A DNA stretch of 64,000 nt from Litorisediminicola beolgyonensis (GTDB lineage Bacteria; Pseudomonadota; Alphaproteobacteria; Rhodobacterales; Rhodobacteraceae): contig NZ_JBHTMU010000016.1 in the NCBI RefSeq assembly GCF_042679605.1, positions 1 through 64,000 on the forward strand, in the 5' to 3' direction. The position numbers and the translations under genes were made by a program. The stretch's first letter is position 1. Every line of letters begins with the position of its first letter. This document shows, piece after piece, positions 9,438 to 17,759 of the stretch. The notes under the pieces are model-generated. The model did no database searches, was not told the origin of the DNA, and saw only the letters and a list, made by a program, of their open reading frames with translations.

Positions 9438-10166
9438 ATGAAACACCTGATCTTGGGCAGCGCCGCTCTGGCGCTCACCGCCGGGATGGCACTGGCCGAA
9501 AGCCATGGCACCATGGTCCGCCTCGGCACCGAGGGCGCCTACCCTCCGTATAACTTCATCGACGACAGCGGCGAGGTCGCCGGCTTCGAGCGCGTTCTGG
9601 GAGACGAGCTCTGCAAGCGGGCCGAGCTGACCTGCGAATGGGTCACGAACGACTGGGATTCGATCATTCCGAACCTCGTCTCCGGCAACTACGACGCCAT
9701 CATCGCGGGCATGTCGATCACCGACGAGCGCGACGAGGTCGTCGACTTCTCGCAGAACTACACCCCGCCCTCGCCCTCGTCCTATGCCGCCGCATCCGAG
9801 GATGCCGATATTGAGGCGGGCGTGATCGCCGCCCAGACCGGCACGATCCAGGCCGCGCATATCGCCGAGACCGGCGCGACGCTCCTGGAGTTCCCCTCCC
9901 CGGACGAGACCGTCTCGGCGGTGACCTCGGGCGAGGCCGATGCGGTTCTGGCCGACAAGGACTTCCTGATCCCCTTCACCGAGGACGGCACGCTCGTCTT
10001 CGTGGGCGATGACGTGCCGCTCGGCGGCGGCATCGGCATGGCCTTCCGCGAAAGCGATCCGGAGCTGCGCGAGAAGTTCGACGCCGCGATCCAGTCGATG
10101 AAGGATGACGGCACGCTGAACGCGATGATCAAGGAACATCTGGGCGAAGACAGCCCCGCCTTCTGA
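9438..10166 (+). CDS. Family 3 periplasmic amino-acid/polyamine-binding protein
   Basis: 242 residues. A signal peptide of about 20 residues ends AGMALAES. The mature protein shows the family 3 binding-protein signature GTEGAYPPYNFIDDSGEVAGF and a late DAVLADKDF segment. GGGAG precedes the ATG at 9438. It captures substrate in the periplasm for the neighbouring permeases. A strong hairpin with a T-rich tail follows at 10175-10215, consistent with the binding protein being made in excess over the membrane subunits. Confidence 0.93.
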   Translation: MKHLILGSAALALTAGMALAESHGTMVRLGTEGAYPPYNFIDDSGEVAGFERVLGDELCKRAELTCEWVTNDWDSIIPNLVSGNYDAIIAGMSITDERDEVVDFSQNYTPPSPSSYAAASEDADIEAGVIAAQTGTIQAAHIAETGATLLEFPSPDETVSAVTSGEADAVLADKDFLIPFTEDGTLVFVGDDVPLGGGIGMAFRESDPELREKFDAAIQSMKDDGTLNAMIKEHLGEDSPAF

Positions 10167-10174
10167 TCCCAAAG

Positions 10175-10215
10175 GCCGGGAGCGGCGCGCCCCGCTCCCG
10201 GCTTCTTCTTTTTCC
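10175..10215 (+). terminator. Intra-operon terminator/attenuator after the binding-protein gene
   Basis: An 11-bp stem GCCGGGAGCGG (10175-10185) pairs with CCGCTCCCGGC (10192-10202), then TTCTTCTTTTT. It is a good Rho-independent shape and would lower expression of the downstream permease genes. Its T-rich tail is part of a dispersed repeat (10203-10238). Confidence 0.75.
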
Positions 10216-10238
10216 AAATACGCCACACCCGGCCAGCC
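10203..10238 (-). repeat. Dispersed 36-bp intergenic repeat, copy A
   Basis: On the minus strand it reads GGCTGGCCGGGTG, then GCGTATTT, then AAAAAGAAGAA. It matches 32 of 36 bases of the plus-strand copy at 15643-15678. The two copies bracket the permease-to-second-ligase part of the cluster in opposite orientations. Confidence 0.8.
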
Positions 10239-10256
10239 AGAAGGCACGCGCTCCCC

Positions 10257-11135
10257 TTGGATTGCTCCGACCCGTCCCAGCTCGGCGATCTCGCCTGGAT
10301 GCTGTGCTACCTGACCACGGGCAAGCACATCGCGCTCTACTGGTCGGTCGGAACGGTTCTTCTGCTGCTCGCCGTCACGGCACCCGCCGCACTGGCGCTG
10401 GGGTTCCTCGGCGCCTCGGCGGCCCGGTCGCGGATCGCGCCCCTGCGCTGGATCGGCCAGCTCTATATCGCCATCGTGCGCGGCGTGCCGGACATCGCCT
10501 TCTTCCTCTTCTTCGTGATCGCGCTCGACCAGGCCTTCGAGTGGATGCGGCACCAGGTCAAGTGCCCCGACTGGGACGCGCCGATCCGCCAGGGCAGCGA
10601 TTTCGTCGTCTGCGACGCCGCGAAACTGCCGCTCAACAGCGCGCCGCAATGGGTGCATGAGACCTACGGCTTCTCGCTCGCCGTCCTGACCTTCGCCATC
10701 GTCTTCGGAGCCTTCGCCGCCAACGTCCTCTTCGGCGCCATGCGCGCCGTGCCCCGCGCCCAGATCGAGACCGCCGAGGCCTACGGCATGACCCGCCGCC
10801 AGAGCTTCTGGCGCGTGGTGGTGCCGCAGATGTGGGTCTATGCGCTGCCCGGCCTCTCGAACCTCTGGATGGTGCTGGTCAAGGCCACGCCGCTGCTCTT
10901 CCTCCTGGGCGTCGAGGACATCGTCTACTGGGCACGCGAGCTCGGCGGCTCGAAGACCCCGCGCTTCACAGATTACCCGCATGGCGACTGGCGCATGTGG
11001 TATTTCCTGGCGCTCCTCATCTTCTACCTGATCCTGACGCGGGTCTCCGAGATCGCCCTCGACCGTCTGATGACGCGGCTGACCTTCGGGCAGGCGACCG
11101 CGGGCGGCGAAGCGCAGCGAAAGGCCGCGACGTGA
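10257..11135 (+). CDS. PAAT-family ABC transporter permease 1
   Basis: 292 residues from TTG 10257; no better start fits the conserved N-terminus. Several hydrophobic helices and the EAA-loop region IETAEAYGMTRRQSFWRVV identify a HisM/HisQ-type permease. The insert between the first helices with KCPDWDAP is longer than in E. coli HisQ. It ends with GTGA, overlapping the next permease by 4 nt, so the two are translationally coupled. Confidence 0.9.
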   Translation: MDCSDPSQLGDLAWMLCYLTTGKHIALYWSVGTVLLLLAVTAPAALALGFLGASAARSRIAPLRWIGQLYIAIVRGVPDIAFFLFFVIALDQAFEWMRHQVKCPDWDAPIRQGSDFVVCDAAKLPLNSAPQWVHETYGFSLAVLTFAIVFGAFAANVLFGAMRAVPRAQIETAEAYGMTRRQSFWRVVVPQMWVYALPGLSNLWMVLVKATPLLFLLGVEDIVYWARELGGSKTPRFTDYPHGDWRMWYFLALLIFYLILTRVSEIALDRLMTRLTFGQATAGGEAQRKAAT

Positions 11136-11938
11136 GCTGCTGGGAGACCCTGGCCGATTACGGCCTGCGTTCGCTCGGCATCGGCGAGAGGCTCCTGCCG
11201 CGGGACAATTTCACCCTGTGCCAGCAGGTCGTCCTGATCGGCTCGGGGCTGATCTGGAACATCTATTTCGGCATCCTCGCGCTGGCGACGGGCTTCTTCC
11301 TGGCCACCGCGGTGGCGGTCGGCAAGGCGTCGCGGAACCCGGTGGCGCGGCGTCTGTCGCGCTGGTTCATCTTCATCTTCCGCGGCTCGCCGCTCTTCAT
11401 CCAGTTCTTCTTCGGCTATTTCCTGTTTCTCGCGCTGAAACAGGTCTCGCCGCTCTTCGACGCGTTCTCGGCGGCCTGGCTCGGGGCGCTGATCGTGCTC
11501 TTCCTGAACACCGCCGCCTATTCCGGCGAGATCTTCCACGGCGCGCTCCTGTCGATCCCCAAGGGCGATATCGAGGCGGCGGATGCCTACGGCCTCTCCG
11601 GCTGGTCGCGGTTCCGACGGATCACCTGGCCCACCATGCTGCGTCTCGCCTGGCCCGCCTATACGAACGAGGCGATCTTTCTCTTCCACGCCACGACACT
11701 CGTGTTCTTCTCGGGCTTCCCGGCTTGGCAGCAAAGGGGCGACGCGCTCTATTACGCCAACTACTTCGCCGACAAGACCTTCAACCCCTTCGTGCCCTAC
11801 CCGATCCTCGCGGGGTATTTCATCGTGCTGACGCTCGTGGTGATCAGCCTCTTCGGATTGGTGAACCGGCGCCTGAACCGGCACCTGCCCCGCGAGACGC
11901 GCCGCCGCCTGAGCTTCAAGCCGACGCTCCTTCGCTAG
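11132..11938 (+). CDS. PAAT-family ABC transporter permease 2
   Basis: 268 residues from GTG 11132. RGSPLFIQFFFGYF and the EAA loop GDIEAADAYGLSGWSRFRRI are typical of HisQ/HisM permeases. It pairs with permease 1 as a heterodimer in the inner membrane. The long in-frame extension upstream through permease 1 is a shadow. Downstream is a 239-nt gap holding paired hairpins and a palindromic operator before the first ligase gene. Confidence 0.9.
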   Translation: MSCWETLADYGLRSLGIGERLLPRDNFTLCQQVVLIGSGLIWNIYFGILALATGFFLATAVAVGKASRNPVARRLSRWFIFIFRGSPLFIQFFFGYFLFLALKQVSPLFDAFSAAWLGALIVLFLNTAAYSGEIFHGALLSIPKGDIEAADAYGLSGWSRFRRITWPTMLRLAWPAYTNEAIFLFHATTLVFFSGFPAWQQRGDALYYANYFADKTFNPFVPYPILAGYFIVLTLVVISLFGLVNRRLNRHLPRETRRRLSFKPTLLR

Positions 11939-11946
11939 GCGGGCCC

Positions 11947-12091
11947 GGATACCGATGCGGTATCCGCGCGAAATCCGACGCGGATTTCGGACCCGGCCCC
12001 CGCCAGCGCGCGCCTCTCCAAGGTCCGCACCCGGTCCCCACGCGTGCCGGATACCGAACCGGTATCCGCGCGAAATCCGGACCGGATTTCG
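11947..12091. repeat. Twice-repeated pair of small hairpins
   Basis: Unit 1 is 11947-11989 and unit 2 is 12049-12091. Each has GGATACC-N5-GGTATCC, then a 3-nt GCG, then CGAAATCC-N5-GGATTTCG. Stems are identical between units while the 5-nt loops differ (GATGC/GACGC versus GAACC/GGACC). Unit starts are 102 bp apart. Confidence 0.85.
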
Positions 12092-12148
12092 CCCCCGTCC
12101 CGCCCGGGGCAACGCCCCCCTTGCCAGCCCCCGTGCCGCCGGGCTAGT

Positions 12149-12162
12149 AATTTGATCAAATT
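12149..12162. promoter_or_regulatory. Perfect palindrome, candidate operator
   Basis: AATTTGATCAAATT, a perfect 14-bp palindrome 15 nt before the start codon of the first glutamine-synthetase-like gene, in an otherwise GC-rich gap. Position and symmetry suggest a homodimeric repressor site overlapping the promoter or leader. No regulator gene is nearby. Confidence 0.45.
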
Positions 12163-12177
12163 CCAGCAGGTGCTACC

Positions 12178-13527
12178 ATGTCCTCCCGTCCGATGATCGA
12201 TTACCTCCGCCGCAATCCGCAGGTGCGCACCATCCGCGTCGCCGCCTCGGACCTGAACGGACAGCCCCGCGGCAAGCGCGTCCCCTCGCGCTTCGCCGAC
12301 AAGGTGGTCGAGGACGGCACGCGCTTCCCGCTCTCGGTGCTCAATCTCGACATCTGGGGCGAGGATATCGACGACAGCCCGCTCGTCTTTGAAAGCGGCG
12401 ACCGCGACGGCGTCCTGCGGCCCACCGAGCGCGGCTTCCTGCCCATGCCCTGGCTCGAAGCGCCGACCGCGCTCCTGCCGATCTGGATGTTCCACGAAGA
12501 CGGCCGCCCCTATGACGGCGATCCCCGCCACGCCCTCCGCGCCGTGCTCGACCGCTACCGCGCCCGCGGTCTGACGCCGGTGGTCGCGGTCGAGCTCGAG
12601 TTCTTCCTGATCGACGATTCGGGCCGCAATCTCGAAGTGCCCGTTAGCCCCCGCTCCGGCAAGCGCCGCAAGGCCGCCGAGACCATGTCGATCCGCGCTC
12701 TCGACCAGTTCGACCTCTTCTTCACCGATCTCTACGACGCCTGCGAGGCGATGGACATTCCCGCCGACACCGCCATCTCCGAGGCCGGGCTCGGCCAGTT
12801 CGAGATCAACCTCATGCATGGCGACGACGCGCTCCGCGCCGCCGACGACGCCTGGCTCTTTAAGCTCCTGGTCAAGGGCCTCGCCCGCCGCCACGGATTC
12901 GCCGCCTCCTTCATGGCCAAACCCTACGAGGATTACGCGGGCTCCGGCATGCATACGCATTTCTCGGTGCTCGACGCCGAGGGCAACAACATCTTCGACG
13001 ACGGCACCCAGCGCGGCAACGCCACCATGCGCCACGCCGTCGCGGGCTGCCTCGACGCGATGCATGACAGCGCACTGATTTTCGCGCCGCATCTGAACAG
13101 CTACGACCGGCTGGTGCCCGGCGCCCATGCGCCGACCGGCATCTCCTGGGCCTATGAGAACCGCACCGCCGCGATCCGCATCCCCTCGGGCAGCCACAAA
13201 GCGCGCCGGATCGAGCACCGCGTCTCGGGCGGCGACGTGAACCCCTATCTGATGCTCGCCGCCATCCTCGGCGCCGCGCTGAACGGGATCGAGGACGCGC
13301 ATGAGCCGCCGGAGCCGATCACCGGCAACGCCTACGCGCTCGACCTGCGCCACATGCCGTCGGATTGGGGCTCGGCGATCGAGGCCTTCGAGGCCAGCTC
13401 CACGATCCCGCGCATCTTCGCGCCCGAGCTGATCCGCAACCTCCTTCTGACCAAGAAGCAGGAGCGCCACTACATGGCCGAGCTCGAGCCCGCCGAGCAG
13501 GTGACGATCTATCTCGATACCGTCTGA
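12178..13527 (+). CDS. Glutamine-synthetase-family ligase (gamma-glutamyl-amine synthetase-like), 1
   Basis: 449 residues. Catalytic-domain motifs of the glutamine synthetase fold are present: VAVELEFFLI (metal Glu residues), GLGQFEINL, GSGMHTHFSV and ENRTAAIRIPSG. The long N-terminal part and lack of the tyrosine adenylylation loop fit the PuuA/GlnT-like group that joins glutamate to amines, not GlnA. With the transporter, amidotransferase and FAD oxidase, it probably activates polyamines or related amines for catabolism. A possible operator lies just upstream. Exact substrate unknown. Confidence 0.85.
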   Translation: MSSRPMIDYLRRNPQVRTIRVAASDLNGQPRGKRVPSRFADKVVEDGTRFPLSVLNLDIWGEDIDDSPLVFESGDRDGVLRPTERGFLPMPWLEAPTALLPIWMFHEDGRPYDGDPRHALRAVLDRYRARGLTPVVAVELEFFLIDDSGRNLEVPVSPRSGKRRKAAETMSIRALDQFDLFFTDLYDACEAMDIPADTAISEAGLGQFEINLMHGDDALRAADDAWLFKLLVKGLARRHGFAASFMAKPYEDYAGSGMHTHFSVLDAEGNNIFDDGTQRGNATMRHAVAGCLDAMHDSALIFAPHLNSYDRLVPGAHAPTGISWAYENRTAAIRIPSGSHKARRIEHRVSGGDVNPYLMLAAILGAALNGIEDAHEPPEPITGNAYALDLRHMPSDWGSAIEAFEASSTIPRIFAPELIRNLLLTKKQERHYMAELEPAEQVTIYLDTV

Positions 13528-13589
13528 GCCTTGCCGCGCGCCCGGCCCGACCCTACCCTTTCGCCTGTCTGATCCCCTCACGGTGTTCC

Positions 13590-14276
13590 ATGCATATCGG
13601 TATTCTGCAAACCGGCCTCGCCCCAGCCGAGCTTGAACCGCGCTTCGGGGAGTATCCCGGCATGTTCGAGGCGCTTCTCGCGGGGCGCGGGTTCACCTTC
13701 GACAACTTCGCGGTGGTCAACGGCACCTTTCCCGAGGGACCCGAGGCCGCCGACGGCTGGCTCATCACCGGCTCGAAACACGGCGCCTACGAGGATCACC
13801 CCTGGATCGCGCCGCTCGAGGACCTGATCCGCGCGATCCACGCGGCTGGACGGCCGCTGATCGGGGTCTGCTTCGGCCACCAGATCATCGCGCAGGCCCT
13901 TGGCGGACGGGTCGAGAAATTTTCCGACGGCTGGTCCATCGGCCCCGTCGCCTACGATTTCCCCGAGGGCCCGCTGACGCTCAACGCCTGGCACCAGGAC
14001 CAGATCACCGAGCTGCCCGAGGGCGCCCGGGTGATCGCCTCCTCGGATTTCTGCCGCAACGCCGCGTTGCTCTATGGCGACCGGATCTACTCGGTCCAGC
14101 CGCATCCCGAATACGGCTCCGACTTCATCGGCGGCCTGATCGACACCCGCGGCCGCGGCGTCGTGCCCGACGACCAGCTCGACGAGGCGCGCACGCGTCT
14201 CGACACCCCGCTCGACCGGACGGCGCTTGCCGACCAGTTCGAGCGCTTCTTCAAGACCGGAAAGATCACCGCATGA
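13590..14276 (+). CDS. Class I glutamine amidotransferase (gamma-glutamyl hydrolase-like)
   Basis: 228 residues. GATase fold with nucleophile C94 in GVCFGHQII, and H172/E174 in VQPHPEYG. It is a stand-alone domain of the GuaA-like type. Between two gamma-glutamyl ligases, its likely job is removal of the gamma-glutamyl group, the role PuuD plays in E. coli, although PuuD is from a different GATase subfamily. ATGA overlap with the next ligase gene shows coupling. Confidence 0.85.
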   Translation: MHIGILQTGLAPAELEPRFGEYPGMFEALLAGRGFTFDNFAVVNGTFPEGPEAADGWLITGSKHGAYEDHPWIAPLEDLIRAIHAAGRPLIGVCFGHQIIAQALGGRVEKFSDGWSIGPVAYDFPEGPLTLNAWHQDQITELPEGARVIASSDFCRNAALLYGDRIYSVQPHPEYGSDFIGGLIDTRGRGVVPDDQLDEARTRLDTPLDRTALADQFERFFKTGKITA

Positions 14277-15637
14277 GCGAAGACTGGATGGAGGGCCTGC
14301 CGCAGGCCGCAGCCGATTACCTCGAGGGGCGCAGGCTCGACGAGGTCGAATGCATCATCTCCGACCTGCCCGGCATCGCCCGCGGCAAGGCGGTGCCCGC
14401 GTCGAAATTCGCCCGCCAGAAATATTTCCATCTGCCGGATTCGATCTTCTTCCAGACCATCACCGGCGACTGGGGCGAGGCCGCGGACGAGGAGGAAGGC
14501 TTCATCGAGCGCGACATGATCCTGAACCCGGACATGTCGACCGCGACCGCCGCGCCCTGGACCGGCGACTGGACGCTGCAGGTGATCCACGACGCTTATG
14601 ACCGCAAGAACCGCGCCATCCCCTATGCGCCCCGGAACGTGCTGAAACGGGTGGTCGATCTCTATCACCAGCAGGGCTGGCAGCCGGTCGTGGCGCCGGA
14701 GATGGAGTTCTACCTCGTCGCCCGCAACCTCGATCCGGCCAAGGACATCCAGCCGATGATGGGCCGCTCGGGTCGTCCCGCGGCGGCGCGGCAGGCCTAT
14801 TCGATGACCGCGGTGGACGAGTTCGGCCCGGTAATCGACGACATCTACGATTTCGCCGAGGCGCAGGGCTTCGAGATCGACGGCATCACCCAGGAAGGCG
14901 GCGCCGGTCAGCTCGAGATCAACCTTCGGCACGGCGATCCGGTCAAACTGGCCGACGAGGTCTTCTACTTCAAGCGGCTCATCCGCGAAGCCGCGCTCCG
15001 GCACGATTGCTTCGCCACCTTCATGGCCAAGCCCATCGCCGACGAGCCCGGCTCGGCGATGCATATCCACCACTCGATCAACGATATCGAGACCGGAAAA
15101 TCGATCTTTTCGGGCCCCGCCGGCGGCGAGACCGACGCGTTCTTCCACTTCATCGGCGGGCTCCAGACCTACCTCCCCGCCGCGCTGTCGCTTCTGGCCC
15201 CTTACGTCAATTCCTACCGCCGCTACGTCCGCGGCTCGGCGGCGCCGATCAACCTCGAATGGGGGCGCGACAACCGCACCACCGGCATCCGTATCCCGCT
15301 CTCGGGCCCGGAAAGCCGCCGGGTCGAGAACCGGCTCGCAGGCATGGACTGCAACCCCTATCTCGGCATCGCCGCCTCGCTCGCCTGCGGTTATCTCGGG
15401 ATCATGGAAGAGCGTCGTCCGTCGAAACAGTTCAAGGGCGATGCCTATGAGGGCGATGGCGACATCCCCCGCGTGCTCGGCCAGGCGCTCGACATGTTCG
15501 AGGAGGCGACGGCGTTGTCGCAGGTGCTGAGCCCCGAGTTCGCCCGCGTCTGGCGCATCGTGAAACGCGCCGAATACGAGGAGTTCCTGCAGGTGATCAG
15601 CCCGTGGGAGCGTGAGCATCTCCTGCTGAACGTCTGA
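14273..15637 (+). CDS. Glutamine-synthetase-family ligase (PuuA-like), 2
   Basis: 454 residues. VAPEMEFYLV, GAGQLEINLRHG, GSAMHIHHSI and RDNRTTGIRIPLSG mark an intact glutamine-synthetase-like active site. It differs much from ligase 1, so the two probably act on different amines. A gamma-glutamylputrescine synthetase role is inferred from neighbours, above all the PuuB-like oxidase 57 nt downstream. The start overlaps the amidotransferase stop (ATGA). Confidence 0.85.
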   Translation: MSEDWMEGLPQAAADYLEGRRLDEVECIISDLPGIARGKAVPASKFARQKYFHLPDSIFFQTITGDWGEAADEEEGFIERDMILNPDMSTATAAPWTGDWTLQVIHDAYDRKNRAIPYAPRNVLKRVVDLYHQQGWQPVVAPEMEFYLVARNLDPAKDIQPMMGRSGRPAAARQAYSMTAVDEFGPVIDDIYDFAEAQGFEIDGITQEGGAGQLEINLRHGDPVKLADEVFYFKRLIREAALRHDCFATFMAKPIADEPGSAMHIHHSINDIETGKSIFSGPAGGETDAFFHFIGGLQTYLPAALSLLAPYVNSYRRYVRGSAAPINLEWGRDNRTTGIRIPLSGPESRRVENRLAGMDCNPYLGIAASLACGYLGIMEERRPSKQFKGDAYEGDGDIPRVLGQALDMFEEATALSQVLSPEFARVWRIVKRAEYEEFLQVISPWEREHLLLNV

Positions 15638-15642
15638 GGCGT

Positions 15643-15678
15643 GGCTGGCCGGGTGATGCGTATTTTCAAAAAGAAGAA
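15643..15678 (+). repeat. Dispersed 36-bp intergenic repeat, copy B
   Basis: GGCTGGCCGGGTG, GCGTATTT and AAAAAGAAGAA in the plus orientation, just after ligase 2 and before the oxidase gene. It matches the minus-strand copy at 10203-10238 at 32 of 36 positions. Confidence 0.8.
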
Positions 15679-15694
15679 GCGCTAGGAGCGTGGG

Positions 15695-16999
15695 ATGGAT
15701 CTCCTCACCGCAAATGACCGGCCGGGCGCCTATCCCGAGAGCTGGTATGCCGCGACAGCCGAGCCGCTGCCGCCCTTCCCGCCCTTGCGCGGCGAGACCC
15801 GGGCCGATGTGGTGGTGGTCGGCGGCGGCTATACCGGCCTGTCGGCGGCGCTGCACCTGGCCGAGGCCGGGCTCGACGTGGTGCTCCTGGAAGCGCAGCG
15901 CGTGGGCTTCGGCGCCTCAGGGCGCAATGGCGGGCAGCTCGGATCGGGCCAGCGGCAGGATCAGAAGGCGCTCGAGAGCATGGTCGGGCGCGCGCATGCG
16001 CGCAGGCTCTGGGATCTGGGCGAAGACGCCAAGACGCTGGTGCGGGACCTCATCGCGCGGCACGGGATCGACTGTTACCTAAAGCCAGGGGTGGCTTGGG
16101 CCGCGTCCTCTGCGGGCGATGTCGCGGATCTGCAACGCTATGCCGAGCATCTCGACCGGGTCTACGGCTACACCGAGATCGAGAGCCTCGATGCCGAGGC
16201 GTTCCGCGCGCTCTGCCCCTCGCCCGATTACCGCGGCGGGATCCTCGATATGGGCGCGGGCCATCTGCATCCCTTGCGCTTCGCGCTGGGGCTGGCGCGG
16301 GCGGCGCGGGACGCGGGCGTGCGCATCCATGAAGGCGCGCGGGTCCATCATGTCGGACGCGGAGCGCCCGCGATGGTGCAGACCGATGCGGGCCGGGTCA
16401 TGGCCGATCACGTCATCCTCGCCGCCAATGGCTACCTTGGCGGGCTCGACCGGCAGGTCGCCGCGCGGGTCATGCCGATCAACAATTTCATCGTCGCGAC
16501 CGAGCCCTTAGGCGACCGCGCCGCGGAGGTTCTGACGCGCGACGTCGCGGTCGCGGATGCGCGCTTCGTCGTGAACTATTTCCGCCTGAGCCATGATCAG
16601 CGCCTGCTCTTCGGCGGCGGCGAAAGCTACGGCTATCGCTTCCCCAAGGACATCCGGGCGCTGGTCTCGAAACCGATGCTCGAGGTCTTTCCGCATCTCG
16701 CCGATGTCCGGCTCGACTACGCTTGGGGCGGGACGCTGGCGATCACCATGAAGCGCATGCCCTATCTCGCGCGGCCTGCACCGAACATGCTCTCGGCCTC
16801 GGGCTATTCGGGACACGGCGTGGGCACGGCGGTCCATGCGGGCCAGCTCATGGCGTGGGCGATCCAGGGACAGGCGGAAGGGTTCGATGCGCTGGCCGGC
16901 GTGCCGATCCCCGCCTTCCCGGGCGGTGCCGCCCTGCGCTCGCCGCTTCTGGTCTTGGCAATGAGCTGGTACGCGCTGCGCGACCGGCTGGGTCTCTGA
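15695..16999 (+). CDS. FAD-dependent gamma-glutamyl-amine oxidase (PuuB-like)
   Basis: 434 residues. The DAO-type FAD domain has a dinucleotide-binding motif VVGGGYTGLSAALHLAEAG (GxGxxG 43-48) and GFGASGRNGGQ after it, as in PuuB/OrdL proteins. The C-terminal ATP/GHG-like segment SGYSGHGVGTAVHAG also fits. It should oxidise gamma-glutamyl-amine to the aldehyde with H2O2 production. An aldehyde dehydrogenase (PuuC) is not in the window. Confidence 0.87.
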   Translation: MDLLTANDRPGAYPESWYAATAEPLPPFPPLRGETRADVVVVGGGYTGLSAALHLAEAGLDVVLLEAQRVGFGASGRNGGQLGSGQRQDQKALESMVGRAHARRLWDLGEDAKTLVRDLIARHGIDCYLKPGVAWAASSAGDVADLQRYAEHLDRVYGYTEIESLDAEAFRALCPSPDYRGGILDMGAGHLHPLRFALGLARAARDAGVRIHEGARVHHVGRGAPAMVQTDAGRVMADHVILAANGYLGGLDRQVAARVMPINNFIVATEPLGDRAAEVLTRDVAVADARFVVNYFRLSHDQRLLFGGGESYGYRFPKDIRALVSKPMLEVFPHLADVRLDYAWGGTLAITMKRMPYLARPAPNMLSASGYSGHGVGTAVHAGQLMAWAIQGQAEGFDALAGVPIPAFPGGAALRSPLLVLAMSWYALRDRLGL

Positions 17000-17030
17000 C
17001 CCGGCCGCCCGCGCTGTCGTCGATCTCGAG

Positions 17031-17570
17031 TTACTTCCGGACGCGCGCGAGCTTGGCCTGCAACTCGGCGAGCTCGCGCTTGATCGCGTCGAGATCCTCG
17101 GCCTCTTCGGGCGTCGGCGCGGTCGTTCCCGCGCCGCGCTGGCCGGTCATCGCCTTGAGGAAGGCCTCCTGCTGGGCCTGCATCGCCTCGAAGCCGGGCA
17201 TCTTGGCCATCGGGTTCATCGAGCCCATGCTCTCGACCCATTTCGACTGGCTGTCGCGGAAGGCTTCGAAGCTGGCCGCCAGGAACTGCGGCACCATCGA
17301 GGTCGCCTGCGTGGTGTAGCTTCGCACGAGATCGGTCAAGACGTTGATCGGCAGGACGCTTTCGCCCTTGCTCTCGTGTTCGGCGACGATCTGCAGCAGG
17401 TATTGCCGCGTCAGGTCATCGCCGGATTTCAGATCGACGATCTTGACGTCGCGCCCTTCGCGGATGAACCCCGCGATATCCTCGAGCGTCACGTAGTCGC
17501 TGGTCTCGGTGTTGTAGAGGCGGCGACTGGCGTAGCGCTTGATCAGAAGGGGGGCTTCGGTCTCGGCCAT
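17031..17570 (-). CDS. phaR: Polyhydroxyalkanoate synthesis repressor PhaR
   Basis: 179 residues. The PHB accumulation regulatory domain occupies about 10-70 (IKRYASRRLYNTETSDYVTL, then KSGDDLTR), followed by a helical region and a coiled C-terminus. PhaR binds DNA and also PHA granules; polymer titrates it off the phasin and synthase promoters. GAGG precedes the ATG at 17570, which is preferred to an ATG 20 codons upstream. Four phasins, phaC and phaZ follow to the right, and promoters of the phasins and phaC carry CTGC-N3-GCAG sites. Its own upstream region has only TGC-rich half-sites. Confidence 0.95.
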   Translation of the reverse strand: MAETEAPLLIKRYASRRLYNTETSDYVTLEDIAGFIREGRDVKIVDLKSGDDLTRQYLLQIVAEHESKGESVLPINVLTDLVRSYTTQATSMVPQFLAASFEAFRDSQSKWVESMGSMNPMAKMPGFEAMQAQQEAFLKAMTGQRGAGTTAPTPEEAEDLDAIKRELAELQAKLARVRK

Positions 17571-17678
17571 GCGATCCTCGATGCAGTGACGGGCTGTCGC
17601 CAAGATTATGCACTGGCAGAAAAAGTGCAAACCAATTGTGCAATCTGAGAAATTTCCCCTGGCGAAATCCCCGGACGC

Positions 17679-17709
17679 AAAAAGAAAGCGGGCTCCGAAG
17701 AGCCCGCTT
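17679..17709 (-). terminator. Rho-independent terminator of phasin 1
   Basis: On the minus strand a 9-bp stem AAGCGGGCT (17701-17709 with 17686-17694) is followed by TTTCTTTTT. It lies about 50 nt beyond the stop of the first phasin gene. Confidence 0.8.
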
Positions 17710-17759
17710 CCGCTCAGGCGATCCGTCCGGGGGGAACGGTGCCGCCCTGTGCTCGGGTG

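Noticed and set aside
9099..10982. 627-codon antisense frame over the ABC transporter genes
   Set aside because: Runs across three real genes and their spacers; a composition effect.
11935..13581. 548-codon antisense frame over the first ligase
   Set aside because: Passes through the paired hairpins and has Arg/Gly/Val-rich, non-protein-like content.
14087..15856. 589-codon antisense frame over the second ligase
   Set aside because: Shadow of a conserved gene.
17571..17650. PhaR operator upstream of phaR
   Set aside because: TGC-rich half-sites (TGCACTGGCAG, GTGCAA) but no exact CTGC-N3-GCAG.
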